In this document: one piece after another, positions 54,039-63,450 of the stretch
Layout of the letters: the number at the start of each line of letters is the position of its first letter
How positions within the stretch are numbered: position 1 is the first letter of the stretch
Assembly (NCBI RefSeq): GCF_014635825.1
Contig: NZ_BMDO01000007.1
Span: forward strand, 124,001 to 188,000
Length of the DNA: 64,000 nucleotides
Source of the DNA: Mucilaginibacter galii
GTDB taxonomy: Bacteria; Bacteroidota; Bacteroidia; Sphingobacteriales; Sphingobacteriaceae
Direction of reading: 5' to 3'
Translations under genes and position numbers: made by a program
Notes under the pieces: generated by a model
Seen by the model: only the letters and a program-made list of their open reading frames with translations
What the model was told of the DNA's origin: nothing
Database searches by the model: none

Positions 54039-57000
54039 ATGGTTAAAACTTTTACCCGATTATTTGTCAGAGGCTTATTATTTTGGTGTTGTTTGCTGGG
54101 TGGTATCCAGGCTTTCGCTCAAACTGTTACCATACGCAACGTTGATCCGGGGCCTTACGGGCTGGGTTCGAGCATCTCGGCCGAAATTACTGTTGATGAA
54201 TCGGGTGGCCGCATGGGCCTGACAAACAGGTATGATCTATATCTATCAGATGCGAACGGAAATTTCGCATCGCAAACATTGATTGGTTCCTTCTCAGGCT
54301 TTTATACTGGATTTGTAAATGGAGTGTTACCTAATACTTTGGCAGCAGGCACGGGTTACCGCGTACGTGTTCAATCAACGGCACCTGCTATTGTAAGTGC
54401 ACCATCTAATCCATTTACGGTTACCACCGATCCTGGCGTTAAGGCAGTTGCAGCATCGCCAACCACTTCATCAGCATCTAATGAGGTATTTGGTTCTTGT
54501 GCCGGCGAAAACGGTAACCGTTATAGCCTAAGCAGTACCTTAAGCAGCAACCATACGGTTACTGCTACCTTGTATAACGACATGACCCGCCAAAGCGTAG
54601 GCGGTACTATTAATGTAGCTCCGTTGGGGCAAACACCCGCCTTGCCCGCAGCAAGCTATACGGTATTGGTTAAAGCGGTAAACAGTAATGGTACTGTTGG
54701 AACCAAGTCGTATTTGCTTCTTAACAATAAAGTTTTAATCAATTTCGGATCAGAAAATTCGGGTGCCAGGTGTTTACAAAACGGACAGGCAGAGGTTAAT
54801 TTTAATGTTGACATTACCACTGCACGTAGTATAGAAGCCAACTACCCTGGTACTGTATACACCGCTACATGGGGCGATGGAACCAGCCAGAATTATACGT
54901 TTGCCCAAATTAAGGCAGCGGGTGGTATATTAGTGCATACCTTCTTAAAATCATCGTGTGGTGCAAAAAATGCGCAAGGTAATATCACCAATCAATTTTT
55001 GGTGAGATTTAGTTTGGTTAACCCTTATTGCCCTCCATCATCCCCAGACAATGCCGTATCTTTCTCTACAAACCAGGCGGTACTACTTCCCCCAAGAAAC
55101 GGTATTACCGGCCCTACCAAAATATGTTTAAATACCGAAGCTATATTCATCAACTCCTCCGATCCCGGTCAATCGGCTACTCCGGGTAATAACGCAGGTT
55201 GTAAATTTAACGATGCAACTTATTCCTGGTATGTAGATGGTGAATTAAAAGCCATTGGAAAAAAGCTTACTGATAGGTTTCCATGGACCTTTACTACCCG
55301 CGGCCCTCATACAGTTAGTATAGAAATGGAGAACAGCCAGAGTGAGTGTATTGCTCCCAGATTTAACTTGGACGTATGTGTACAAGAAGCACCTAAACCT
55401 GAATTTACCCTTCCTGCTACGGCTTGTATAGGTTCTGGTACGATAACCCCGGCCGATCAATCTGTGCTTGATAATATCTGCAGCGATAACTACACTTATA
55501 AATGGACAGTTACACCAGCCACTGGTTTTACTTATGCTAATAGCACCAATGCCGCCAGCAAAGCACCTCAATTTTTATTTAACACACCCGGCAATTATTC
55601 GGTTTACTTAGAAATCAGCAATACATCGTGCGGAAGCTTTAAAAGCACCACCAAACAGATAGTAGTAACCGGCACACCGATGGCCACGTTATCGGCCGAC
55701 TTTTCGTTGTGTGGCAGAGGTCAAACCTTGACTTTCGACGCAACCACTGGAAGCCTGACACGCACCATATTAACTGGTACGGTAACCCCGCAAGCCAACA
55801 CCTACCAGTGGACGATTAACGGTCAGGGAGGCATTGCAGCAGCCATTTTCGCTAACGGCACAACGGCTAACAGCCAGTACCCGCAAATTACCTTTCCTGC
55901 ATTTGGCACTTATGAGGTAACCGTTACACACACCAACAACTGTGGCACCGTAACCTCAAATACGCAACGAATTACATTTAAAGAAGCTCCGACGGTATTG
56001 GCCGGGCCCGATCAAGTTATTTGTCCCGGTACCACAGCTCAGCTCGATGGGCAAGTAGTAGGCAACTACAACACACTTACCTGGAGTACCAGCGGCACGG
56101 GTACCTTTAGTGATCGCAACGCACAAAAACCTGTTTACACGCCAAGCGCGGCCGACAGAACTGCAGGTAACGTAGTGCTCACCCTATCGATCACCACTTC
56201 CCTACCCGGCGATTGTGCTACCATAGCCGACCAGGTACAGATCACCATTAATCCAACAAACACATTAACCAGCACATCTGCAAAAACTATATGTACAGGC
56301 ACTTCGGTTAATTATTCGCCTGCTTCTACAGTAGCAGGAAGCACATTCAGCTGGTTAGTAACGGTGAACTCATCAACGGTTAGCGGCTTTAGCCAATCAG
56401 GTACAGGCGATATCCTGGATGTGCTGACCAATTCATCGCCTACCATCAATGGCACCGTTACCTACCGAATTACGCCAAGGGCTAATGATTGCGATGGCAC
56501 CCCGTTCAACTTTACGGTTACTGTAGCACCAAAGCCACAAATAACGCTAACTGGCCCTGCTGGTAATACCATCTGCAGCGGCTTAGCTAGCGGCATACAA
56601 TTAAGCTCTACTGTTGCGGGTACACGATACACCTGGACGGTTGATGTTACCGGCGGGGTAACCGGTGCTACTGAACAAACCACACCTATTGCCGCAACAG
56701 GTATAAACCAGATACTTACCAACAATACCAATACAGCTGCTACGGTTACTTATACAGTAACGCCCGTAAACGCCAGTTCGGCCGATGCCTGTGAAGGCGC
56801 ACCGCAAACCATTACTATTACGGTACAACCAGCCGTTCCGGCAGCTAACGCGGGTACCGATGCCGTGCTGTGCAGCCAATCAAGTTTCCAGCTGCAAGGT
56901 AATGACCCCGGCACAAATTTCAACGGCACCTGGACAGTTACTTCGGGTCAAACCGGTGTTACTTTCGCTAACGCAAATCAATTTACCACCACTGTAAACG

Positions 57001-59594
57001 GGTTACAGCCCGGCCAAGTATACACCTTCAGGTGGACCATTACCGGAGCAGCGCAATGTACTGCCCAGTTTGACGAGGTGAAGGTGACCAATAACCCGCC
57101 TATTGCAAATAACGTAACTACGTTACCTAATCCTACCACCTGTGCGGGTCAAAACGTAACAATAAACGGCAGCACGCCAACCGGTGGCAGTGGTGCCTAT
57201 ACTTATGTTTGGGAAAGCAGTTTAAACGGTACTACATGGACTACCCTTTCTAACCAAACAGAAAAAGACCTTAACATTGTGATTGCCGAAAGCACTTACT
57301 TCAGGCGTTCGGTAAATTCGGGTGCATGTACCGATGATAAGAGCAACGCGGTAAGGGCCATTGTGCAACCGGCTATCTCAAGTAATACGATTGATGCCGG
57401 GCCTTTTAGTGTTTGCGTTAACAAATCGGCCGGGCAAATAACAGGAAGTAATCCGGCCGGTGCCGATGGCAATTTTATCTACCAGTGGCAGAGCAGCAGC
57501 GATGGTGGTAACACCTGGAGCAATATTAACGGTGCTACACAAATGAACTATACTACGCCGGTGTTAATTGCCGATATTCAATATCGCCGTGTGGTAAGTT
57601 CAGCATTATGTAATGGCGTACAAAGCAGTACCAGTAACGTTGTTGTAGTTAAAGTTAATCCTAATGCCAAAGCCGAATATACCTGGACGGCAGATGCAGG
57701 CTGCATTCCCTTTGTAATAACGCCACAAAATGTAAAGGCAGTGCCGTATCCAGATCGTAATAGTAGTTACACCTGGTATGCAAATAACCAGATTATAGGT
57801 ACGGGCATAACATTCCCAGGTTACACCATTTCGGTTGATGGTGAGTCGGTAGAGATCAAGCTGATGGCAACTAGTCAATTCGGCTGCGAGTCGAAAGTAT
57901 TTCCTCATATTTTCACCACCACAAAACAGGTTAAAGCTGCATTTACACCCAATGCAACGCAGTATTGCGGCACATCAACTATTCCCTTCGCCAATACATC
58001 AACTCCACTAAGTAGCGGTACTTATACCTGGAACTTTGGTAACGGCCAGTTCTCTAACGAAGTGCAACCACCTGCTGTAACTTTTGCTGCTGATGATGCC
58101 GACGGTACTGATAAAGTTTATAAAGTATCACTGATTGCCCAAACTACCTGTAGTATTGATAGCATGGTGATGAACATTACCGTTAAGCCCACCAAACCTG
58201 TACCACGTTTTGCACCACGCTCTACCTCAGGCTGTGCGCCATTTACATTGGTCATAGATAATATAACTCCAGGTAATAATGACCGCTACCTGTATCATTT
58301 GGTAGATGCAGCCGGTAATGATGTGGTTGTGCGTACCGTTACCAGCAAAACGCAGCAAAGCATCATAATAACCGATGAAGGTAATTACAGTGTTTACCTT
58401 GAAGCTATTAACACCGGTTGCAACACAAGCGGCAAAAGCACGGTACGGAGCATTCAAGTAACCGCACGTACGGTAAGTGCAGGCATAGCCACTTCAAACC
58501 CTCCGGGTGACAGAGTTGGATGTGCTCCCTTCTCGGTAACCGTATTAAACCAAAGCCAGGGTGCAAGCTCATATTTATATGAGTGGGGCGATGGTACTTC
58601 GCTGCCAACCAATAGCAACAGTCCTTTACCGCATGTATATGCAAACCCAGGAGTCTACAAAGTAAAATTACATGCCATTAATACTTGCGGCGAAGCCATA
58701 GACTCATTAACCATTACGGTAAAACCTAAACCGGCACCTGTATTTGCTCCCGATAATTCGACCGGATGTAATATGCTTACCGTGAACTTTACCAATACCA
58801 CGCCTATTGATCCGGGTTCGCAAGCAAGCGATTATTTATACAGCTGGAACTTTGGCGATGCCAGCTCAACATCGGCTAACCCCAACACATCAGATCAGCG
58901 TACGCCGCCCGCGCATACCTTTAGTTATTTGGGTTCACCGTATACAGTGAGTTTAACGGTGACCAGCAGGGCTACGGGCTGTTCTGAAACTACCACGCGT
59001 ACTATTACGGTAAATTCACCTGCTATCGCTAATTTTAGGGTGAAGCCCGATAGTGTGATCACTTTTCCTAACTACTCTTTCTCGTTCGAAGATCAAAGTA
59101 CCAACGGGCCGCGCAGCTGGCGTTGGACCTTTGGTGATGGCAGCGGATCGACCCAGCAAAACCCTACTCATACCTATGCCGACACAGGTTTATATAAAGT
59201 CACATTAATGGCCACAAATCAGTTTTGCGGTTCAACTAAAGTACGCTATGTACGTATAACCGGAACACCCGGACAATTGTACCTGCCTAACGCCTTTACC
59301 CCTGCCAGCACCAACCTCGAACTGCGGACTTTCATGGCCAAAGGTTCGGGTTTGCGCGAGTGGCACATGCGGATATTTAACAACTACGGTCAGCTGGTTT
59401 GGGAAACCACTAAGCTTGACTCACGAGGTGAACCTTTAGACGGCTGGGATGGCACTTTCAAAGGGACACCGGTGCCGCAGGGTGTATACATATGGCAGGT
59501 AGAAGCCAGCTTTATCAATGGTAACGAGTGGAAAGGGATGTCGTACAACGGCTCGGCGCCTAAGCGTACCGGAGTAATACACGTCATAAGATAA
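54039..59594 (+). CDS. Giant PKD-domain protein with T9SS type B C-terminal signal
   Basis: The 1851-residue secreted protein has a signal peptide (MVKTFTRLFVRGLLFWCCLL, cleavage near AFA-Q at residues 27-29). Most of the chain consists of immunoglobulin-like and PKD-type beta domains; WGDGT-type or FGDG-type motifs appear near residues 277, 1330, 1514, 1604 and 1696. From about residue 1745 a type B T9SS C-terminal domain follows (YLPNAFTPAS ... NNYGQLVWETT ... GWDGTFKGTPVPQGVYIW). Such proteins are exported by T9SS and act as adhesins or gliding-related surface proteins. It is directly followed by its PorP-type partner (gap 5 nt). Confidence 0.93.
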   Translation: MVKTFTRLFVRGLLFWCCLLGGIQAFAQTVTIRNVDPGPYGLGSSISAEITVDESGGRMGLTNRYDLYLSDANGNFASQTLIGSFSGFYTGFVNGVLPNTLAAGTGYRVRVQSTAPAIVSAPSNPFTVTTDPGVKAVAASPTTSSASNEVFGSCAGENGNRYSLSSTLSSNHTVTATLYNDMTRQSVGGTINVAPLGQTPALPAASYTVLVKAVNSNGTVGTKSYLLLNNKVLINFGSENSGARCLQNGQAEVNFNVDITTARSIEANYPGTVYTATWGDGTSQNYTFAQIKAAGGILVHTFLKSSCGAKNAQGNITNQFLVRFSLVNPYCPPSSPDNAVSFSTNQAVLLPPRNGITGPTKICLNTEAIFINSSDPGQSATPGNNAGCKFNDATYSWYVDGELKAIGKKLTDRFPWTFTTRGPHTVSIEMENSQSECIAPRFNLDVCVQEAPKPEFTLPATACIGSGTITPADQSVLDNICSDNYTYKWTVTPATGFTYANSTNAASKAPQFLFNTPGNYSVYLEISNTSCGSFKSTTKQIVVTGTPMATLSADFSLCGRGQTLTFDATTGSLTRTILTGTVTPQANTYQWTINGQGGIAAAIFANGTTANSQYPQITFPAFGTYEVTVTHTNNCGTVTSNTQRITFKEAPTVLAGPDQVICPGTTAQLDGQVVGNYNTLTWSTSGTGTFSDRNAQKPVYTPSAADRTAGNVVLTLSITTSLPGDCATIADQVQITINPTNTLTSTSAKTICTGTSVNYSPASTVAGSTFSWLVTVNSSTVSGFSQSGTGDILDVLTNSSPTINGTVTYRITPRANDCDGTPFNFTVTVAPKPQITLTGPAGNTICSGLASGIQLSSTVAGTRYTWTVDVTGGVTGATEQTTPIAATGINQILTNNTNTAATVTYTVTPVNASSADACEGAPQTITITVQPAVPAANAGTDAVLCSQSSFQLQGNDPGTNFNGTWTVTSGQTGVTFANANQFTTTVNGLQPGQVYTFRWTITGAAQCTAQFDEVKVTNNPPIANNVTTLPNPTTCAGQNVTINGSTPTGGSGAYTYVWESSLNGTTWTTLSNQTEKDLNIVIAESTYFRRSVNSGACTDDKSNAVRAIVQPAISSNTIDAGPFSVCVNKSAGQITGSNPAGADGNFIYQWQSSSDGGNTWSNINGATQMNYTTPVLIADIQYRRVVSSALCNGVQSSTSNVVVVKVNPNAKAEYTWTADAGCIPFVITPQNVKAVPYPDRNSSYTWYANNQIIGTGITFPGYTISVDGESVEIKLMATSQFGCESKVFPHIFTTTKQVKAAFTPNATQYCGTSTIPFANTSTPLSSGTYTWNFGNGQFSNEVQPPAVTFAADDADGTDKVYKVSLIAQTTCSIDSMVMNITVKPTKPVPRFAPRSTSGCAPFTLVIDNITPGNNDRYLYHLVDAAGNDVVVRTVTSKTQQSIIITDEGNYSVYLEAINTGCNTSGKSTVRSIQVTARTVSAGIATSNPPGDRVGCAPFSVTVLNQSQGASSYLYEWGDGTSLPTNSNSPLPHVYANPGVYKVKLHAINTCGEAIDSLTITVKPKPAPVFAPDNSTGCNMLTVNFTNTTPIDPGSQASDYLYSWNFGDASSTSANPNTSDQRTPPAHTFSYLGSPYTVSLTVTSRATGCSETTTRTITVNSPAIANFRVKPDSVITFPNYSFSFEDQSTNGPRSWRWTFGDGSGSTQQNPTHTYADTGLYKVTLMATNQFCGSTKVRYVRITGTPGQLYLPNAFTPASTNLELRTFMAKGSGLREWHMRIFNNYGQLVWETTKLDSRGEPLDGWDGTFKGTPVPQGVYIWQVEASFINGNEWKGMSYNGSAPKRTGVIHVIR

Positions 59595-59599
59595 TATAA

Positions 59600-60631
59600 A
59601 TGAATAAGATTAGATACTATGTACTAAGTGCGGTGATGATGGTGTTGGCGATGAATGTTGTAGCACAAGACCACCAGTATTCCCAATTTTTCAATTCGCC
59701 GGTCTACCTTAACCCGGCACTGAATGGCCAATTTGAAGGCGATGTGCGGGTGAATATGATCTACCGCAATCAATGGTCGTCGCTACCAGGCGCACTCACT
59801 TACATGACGGCCTCTGTTGATTATAACATCCCTAAGTTTGGTGGCGGTGTGGGTTTAATGTTTACCCGTGCTAACGAGGGTACCGCCTACTACTTGCGCA
59901 ACAACCTGGCCGGTATATATTCTTACAGTGTAGGATCCGATGACTTTGTATTGTCATTTGGTTTGCAGGCCGGTATTGGTAACCGTACTATTGACCGCAG
60001 TAAACTCGTTTTCGGCGACCAGATAGACCCACGCTTAGGCTACATCCCCGGCACCACTTCGGCTGCCGATTTAGGTGACCTCAATAATAAATTCTATTTT
60101 GATGCCGGTGCCGGCGTAAACTTAGTTGTGGGTAACTTTATGGGGGGTGGTGCCTTGCAACACATTAACCGCCCCGACCAATCGTTTACCGGGGCAACGG
60201 CCAAACTGCCCATGCGCGCTACAGGCCATTTAAGCTACCGCTGGGATTTAAACCCTTATGATAATTACACCGAGGATGAGAAATCGTATGTTATACCATC
60301 GGTAGTTATGTACAAACAAGGGGCATCTACATCGGTTAGTGCAGGTATGCAATACAAGCGCCGTGCAGTAAATGCGGGATTATGGTACCGCAGCGGTGGT
60401 CAAAGCGGTCCGAGTGCTTTCGTGGTATCTTTCATTTTCGACCTGTTTATTAACCGCGACGGTGGCGAGAAGTTGAGGTTCGGTTTAAGCCACGATGCAC
60501 CATCATCCAAACTTAATTACAGTAACACCAGCGGTACTACAGAGGGCAGTTTAGGATATGAAACCACCTTACCATCGCGCAATAGTTCGCCTAAGTTTCA
60601 GGGTGCACGCCGTTGTTATGACTTTTATTAA
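59600..60631 (+). CDS. T9SS PorP/SprF-family outer-membrane protein
   Basis: The 343-residue protein has a signal peptide and the PorP/SprF signature DHQYSQFFNSPVYLNPALNG near residues 24-43, followed by YRNQWSSLPGALTYMT. PorP/SprF proteins are outer-membrane barrels that work with type B CTD substrates and help attach them to the cell surface. The pairing with the giant PKD protein just upstream supports this role. A poorly defined leader separates the two genes by only 5 nt, so they are co-translated. Confidence 0.95.
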   Translation: MNKIRYYVLSAVMMVLAMNVVAQDHQYSQFFNSPVYLNPALNGQFEGDVRVNMIYRNQWSSLPGALTYMTASVDYNIPKFGGGVGLMFTRANEGTAYYLRNNLAGIYSYSVGSDDFVLSFGLQAGIGNRTIDRSKLVFGDQIDPRLGYIPGTTSAADLGDLNNKFYFDAGAGVNLVVGNFMGGGALQHINRPDQSFTGATAKLPMRATGHLSYRWDLNPYDNYTEDEKSYVIPSVVMYKQGASTSVSAGMQYKRRAVNAGLWYRSGGQSGPSAFVVSFIFDLFINRDGGEKLRFGLSHDAPSSKLNYSNTSGTTEGSLGYETTLPSRNSSPKFQGARRCYDFY

Positions 60632-60718
60632 GGGTTGCACTGTCATTGATACTGCTTCTTACTTTGCATCTTGCTGAAACTAATTGCAAAGTATCCCGTT
60701 AAATCCATACTTTATAAG

Positions 60719-61126
60719 ATGGATACTGAAACTACTTCAATAGCACAGGCCAATGCCCGCATTGCCCGGGCAAAATATCAAACCATTGCTGGCAGCGGCC
60801 AGCACTCAATTATTATAGATGAACCGTCTGAAATTGGCGGCGGCGATACCGGCATGAACCCTTTCGGTCTGCTACTAAGTAGTCTGGGCAGTTGCACCGT
60901 CATCACCCTGCGTATGTACATAGACCGTAAAATGTGGGTGGTAGATGAGATTAGTGTTGAACTGGAAGCCTTTGCCGTAGATGGCGGCCACCTTATTCAA
61001 AGCAAATTAGATTTTAAAGGCGATTTAACTACCGAACAAATTAGCCGCCTGTTAACCATAGCCAACTCCTGCCCTATACATAAAGTGTTAGCAGGTAACA
61101 TCACCATGGAAACTGCCATTGCCTGA
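60719..61126 (+). CDS. OsmC-family protein, copy 2
   Basis: The 135-residue protein starts at ATG 60719; a longer frame from TTG 60671 has no support. It carries the two Cys motifs SLGSCTVITL and SCPIHKVL near residues 57-66 and 118-125, which are typical of OsmC/Ohr-type proteins. It probably handles organic peroxides or a thiol-modified metabolite. It follows porP by 87 nt and ends in a bidirectional terminator. It is not closely similar to copy 1 in sequence. Confidence 0.88.
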   Translation: MDTETTSIAQANARIARAKYQTIAGSGQHSIIIDEPSEIGGGDTGMNPFGLLLSSLGSCTVITLRMYIDRKMWVVDEISVELEAFAVDGGHLIQSKLDFKGDLTTEQISRLLTIANSCPIHKVLAGNITMETAIA

Positions 61127-61147
61127 TTAAAGACATCTCTTAAAATA

Positions 61148-61183
61148 AGAAAGGTGCGCAGAACTAAATCCCCGCACCTTTCT
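61148..61183. terminator. Bidirectional terminator between osmC copy 2 and GNAT gene
   Basis: AGAAAGGTGCG (61148-61158) and CGCACCTTTCT (61173-61183) are exact complements with a 14-nt loop, with A/T-rich flanks. Confidence 0.8.
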
Positions 61184-61203
61184 ATTTATTAATTTTCAAA
61201 GCC

Positions 61204-61632
61204 TTAACGCTTCAGTAGCATTTTGTAATGCCTGATGCCGGCTTCCTCAAATTCAGGGCCTGTTTTCTCGAAATTGAACTTTTCATATAAGCTTACAGCC
61301 TGTATCTGGGCGTGCAGATATACATAGTTTGCATCGGCAGGCAAATCGGCTAAAACAGCTTGTACAAGTGCCTGCCCCACTCCTTTTCCTCTGAAATCTT
61401 TTTGCACGGCAAAGCGCTCCAACTTGTAGCCCTTATCGGTTTTACGCCAGCGCGATGCCCCGGCAGGTAAGCCGTCAACGGTAGCTAAAAAATGGGTCGA
61501 CTCGTCTTCAAACTCCCATTCCAGTTCGGGCGGACAGTTTTGTTCGCCTACAAAAACCTCGCGGCGTATGGCAAATACCTTATCCAGGTCAGTTTGCTCC
61601 GTTACTTTCTGCACGTTTATTTTTTGATTCAT
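61204..61632 (-). CDS. GNAT family N-acetyltransferase
   Basis: From ATG 61632 the protein has 142 residues and the GNAT fold, with the acetyl-CoA loop VQKDFRGKGVGQALV near residues 76-90. The family acetylates small molecules or proteins. The substrate is unknown. A longer frame from 61698 overlaps the upstream gene more, but the conserved start MNQKINVQKV favours 61632. Even so, the first 44 nt overlap the end of the iron-permease-like gene. Confidence 0.85.
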   Translation of the reverse strand: MNQKINVQKVTEQTDLDKVFAIRREVFVGEQNCPPELEWEFEDESTHFLATVDGLPAGASRWRKTDKGYKLERFAVQKDFRGKGVGQALVQAVLADLPADANYVYLHAQIQAVSLYEKFNFEKTGPEFEEAGIRHYKMLLKR

Positions 61633-62098
61633 TAATTTTGTCTGTATTGGTTTTTGTCCGTTGTGATTTATGCTGATGGTTGAAGTTTGCGGCATCAATA
61701 GTATGGGTGCAGCCTAAATTATCCTCACTCTTAGCTAACTGCGATAATTTAACATAGTATTTATGAATTTGCTCCAGTTCATGTTCGCTTAGATCTTCAA
61801 TGTTAACCATGCGGTTGCTGGCACCTTCCATGGCAGCAACAAGTTCATTCAATTTCAGATGTACCGCTTTTGAGTCTTTATTTTGCGCCTTTTGAATTAA
61901 GAATACCATTAAAAACGTAATAATGGTGGTACTGGTGTTAATTACCAATTGCCAGGTTTCAGAATACTTAAACACCGGGCCGCACATAGCCCAAAGTACC
62001 ACTACGCCTGCAGCCAATAAAAATGCACCTGAGCTTCCGGTGGCGGCGGTTGCCCAATTCGCAAATCTTTCCATTAATCCTGTTTGTTTCTTCGACAT
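61589..62098 (-). CDS. Low-affinity iron permease-like small membrane protein
   Basis: The 169-residue protein has two membrane helices near residues 22-65 and a soluble C-terminal tail. The core WQLVINTSTTIITFLMVFLIQKAQNKDSKA is the low-affinity iron permease (Fet4-like) signature, although bacterial members are short and transport has not been shown. The C-terminal tail is charged and low complexity. The GNAT gene start lies inside its last 44 nt. Confidence 0.85.
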   Translation of the reverse strand: MSKKQTGLMERFANWATAATGSSGAFLLAAGVVVLWAMCGPVFKYSETWQLVINTSTTIITFLMVFLIQKAQNKDSKAVHLKLNELVAAMEGASNRMVNIEDLSEHELEQIHKYYVKLSQLAKSEDNLGCTHTIDAANFNHQHKSQRTKTNTDKINESKNKRAESNGAN

Positions 62099-62120
62099 GA
62101 TCAGCTTTGGTAATTAAACA

Positions 62121-62158
62121 TCAAAAAAAGCGTTAGTGCCTTTTAGGTACTAACGCTT
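62121..62158 (-). terminator. Terminator of the aldolase gene
   Basis: On the minus strand AAGCGTTAGTACC/GGCACTAACGCTT forms a 13-bp stem with one G-U pair and a 5-nt loop, followed by T6. It lies 24 nt after the fba stop codon. Confidence 0.85.
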
Positions 62159-62181
62159 GTAACAAATAATTTATATAACTA

Positions 62182-63261
62182 TTATAACTTACTGTTCACA
62201 TCCAAACAGTTCAAATCGGCAAATGCCTGGGTTAAACGCTTAACAAAGGTTTCTTCGCCTTTACGTAACCAAACACGCGGATCATAGTATTTTTTGTTCG
62301 GAGAATCTTCGCCCTCAGGGCTTCCGATCTGCGCTTGCAGGTAACCTTCTTTAGATTTATAGAAATCTTTAATACCTTCCCAAAATGCCCATTGCATATC
62401 GGTATCAATATTCATTTTAATGGCACCGTAAGAAATAGCCTCACGAATTTCTTCCTGACTTGAACCCGAACCACCATGGAATACGAAATTTATCGGTTTC
62501 TCTTCGGTAATATTGTGTTTTTGCTTTAAATGCTCTTGTGAGTTGTGTAAAATAACCGGTTGTAATTTTACGTTGCCCGGTTTATAAACACCATGCACGT
62601 TACCAAAAGCCGCAGCTACGGTAAAACGCGGACTAACTGCCGACAGATGCTCGTAAGCATAAGCAACTTCTTCGGGCTGGGTGTATAAGCGTGAGCTGTC
62701 AACATCGCTGTTATCAACGCCGTCTTCTTCGCCACCGGTAACACCTAACTCAATTTCAATGGTCATGCCCATTTTGGCCATACGCTCTAAGTACTTAGCC
62801 GATATTTCGATATTTTCTTCGATAGGCTCTTCAGAAAGATCGAGCATGTGCGAAGAGAATAAAGGCTTGCCAGTTTCAGCAAAAAATTTCTCACCATGAT
62901 CTAACAGGCCGTCGATCCAAGGTAACAGTTTTTTGGCAGCATGGTCGGTATGTAAAATAACCGCAACACCGTAGTGCTCGGCTAACAAATGCACGTGCTT
63001 GGCAGCCGATACACCACCCAAAATGCAGGCTTGCAATTGCGAATTATCTAATGATCTACCGGCGTAAAATTGCGCACCACCGTTAGACAGTTGGATAATA
63101 ACGGGCGAATTAACCGCCTTGGCTGTTTCCATTACCGCATTAATTGAGTTGGTGCCAATTACGTTCACTGCAGGTAAAGCAAACTGGTGCTTCTTAGCAG
63201 CTTCGAACATTTCCTGCACCTGATCGCCGTGCAAAACGCCTTTATAACTTTTTAAATCCAT
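62182..63261 (-). CDS. fbaA: Class II fructose-bisphosphate aldolase
   Basis: From ATG 63261 (MDLKSYKGVLHG) the protein has 359 residues. The frame extends 25 codons further, but those residues are unrelated to the family and overlap the promoter. The zinc-binding region HTDHAAKKLL (near residues 106-115) and FHGGSGSSQEE (near residues 264-274) are canonical for class II aldolases. It cleaves fructose-1,6-bisphosphate in glycolysis. An operator-like palindrome shared with the gapA operon lies 81-95 nt upstream. Confidence 0.95.
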   Translation of the reverse strand: MDLKSYKGVLHGDQVQEMFEAAKKHQFALPAVNVIGTNSINAVMETAKAVNSPVIIQLSNGGAQFYAGRSLDNSQLQACILGGVSAAKHVHLLAEHYGVAVILHTDHAAKKLLPWIDGLLDHGEKFFAETGKPLFSSHMLDLSEEPIEENIEISAKYLERMAKMGMTIEIELGVTGGEEDGVDNSDVDSSRLYTQPEEVAYAYEHLSAVSPRFTVAAAFGNVHGVYKPGNVKLQPVILHNSQEHLKQKHNITEEKPINFVFHGGSGSSQEEIREAISYGAIKMNIDTDMQWAFWEGIKDFYKSKEGYLQAQIGSPEGEDSPNKKYYDPRVWLRKGEETFVKRLTQAFADLNCLDVNSKL

Positions 63262-63282
63262 ATGCGAGATTAGTTTATTGTA

Positions 63283-63290
63283 CGAATGTA
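63283..63290 (-). promoter_or_regulatory. Possible -7 element for fbaA
   Basis: The minus strand reads TACATTCG, one mismatch from TAnnTTTG, 21 nt before the ATG at 63261. It is 51 nt from the operator-like palindrome. Confidence 0.35.
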
Positions 63291-63341
63291 TAAATTTTAT
63301 GTATTTGAAGACAATGTATTCTATATATTTTACCAAGAAGT

Positions 63342-63356
63342 GTGTAATTTTTACAC
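63342..63356. promoter_or_regulatory. Operator-like palindrome upstream of fbaA (and accD)
   Basis: GTGTAATTTTTACAC is identical to the palindrome upstream of kinase2-gapA. It lies 81 nt from the fbaA start and 95 nt from the accD start, between the divergent genes. Confidence 0.6.
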
Positions 63357-63450
63357 TAACTGGTATGCTTCGAATACAAAAGGGCCAACAATTAAGTAAG
63401 AATATTTTCGTTTATTTGCAGTCTGATTTTGATCAATGAAAGATATAGCA

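Noticed and set aside
54656-59587. Several long open frames antisense to the giant PKD gene
   Set aside because: They are shadows of a long, GC-balanced coding sequence, with no start signals, family motifs or codon pattern of their own.
63262-63336. N-terminal 25-residue extension of the aldolase from an upstream ATG
   Set aside because: The extension is not homologous to class II aldolases and would overlap the predicted promoter region; 63261 fits the family start.
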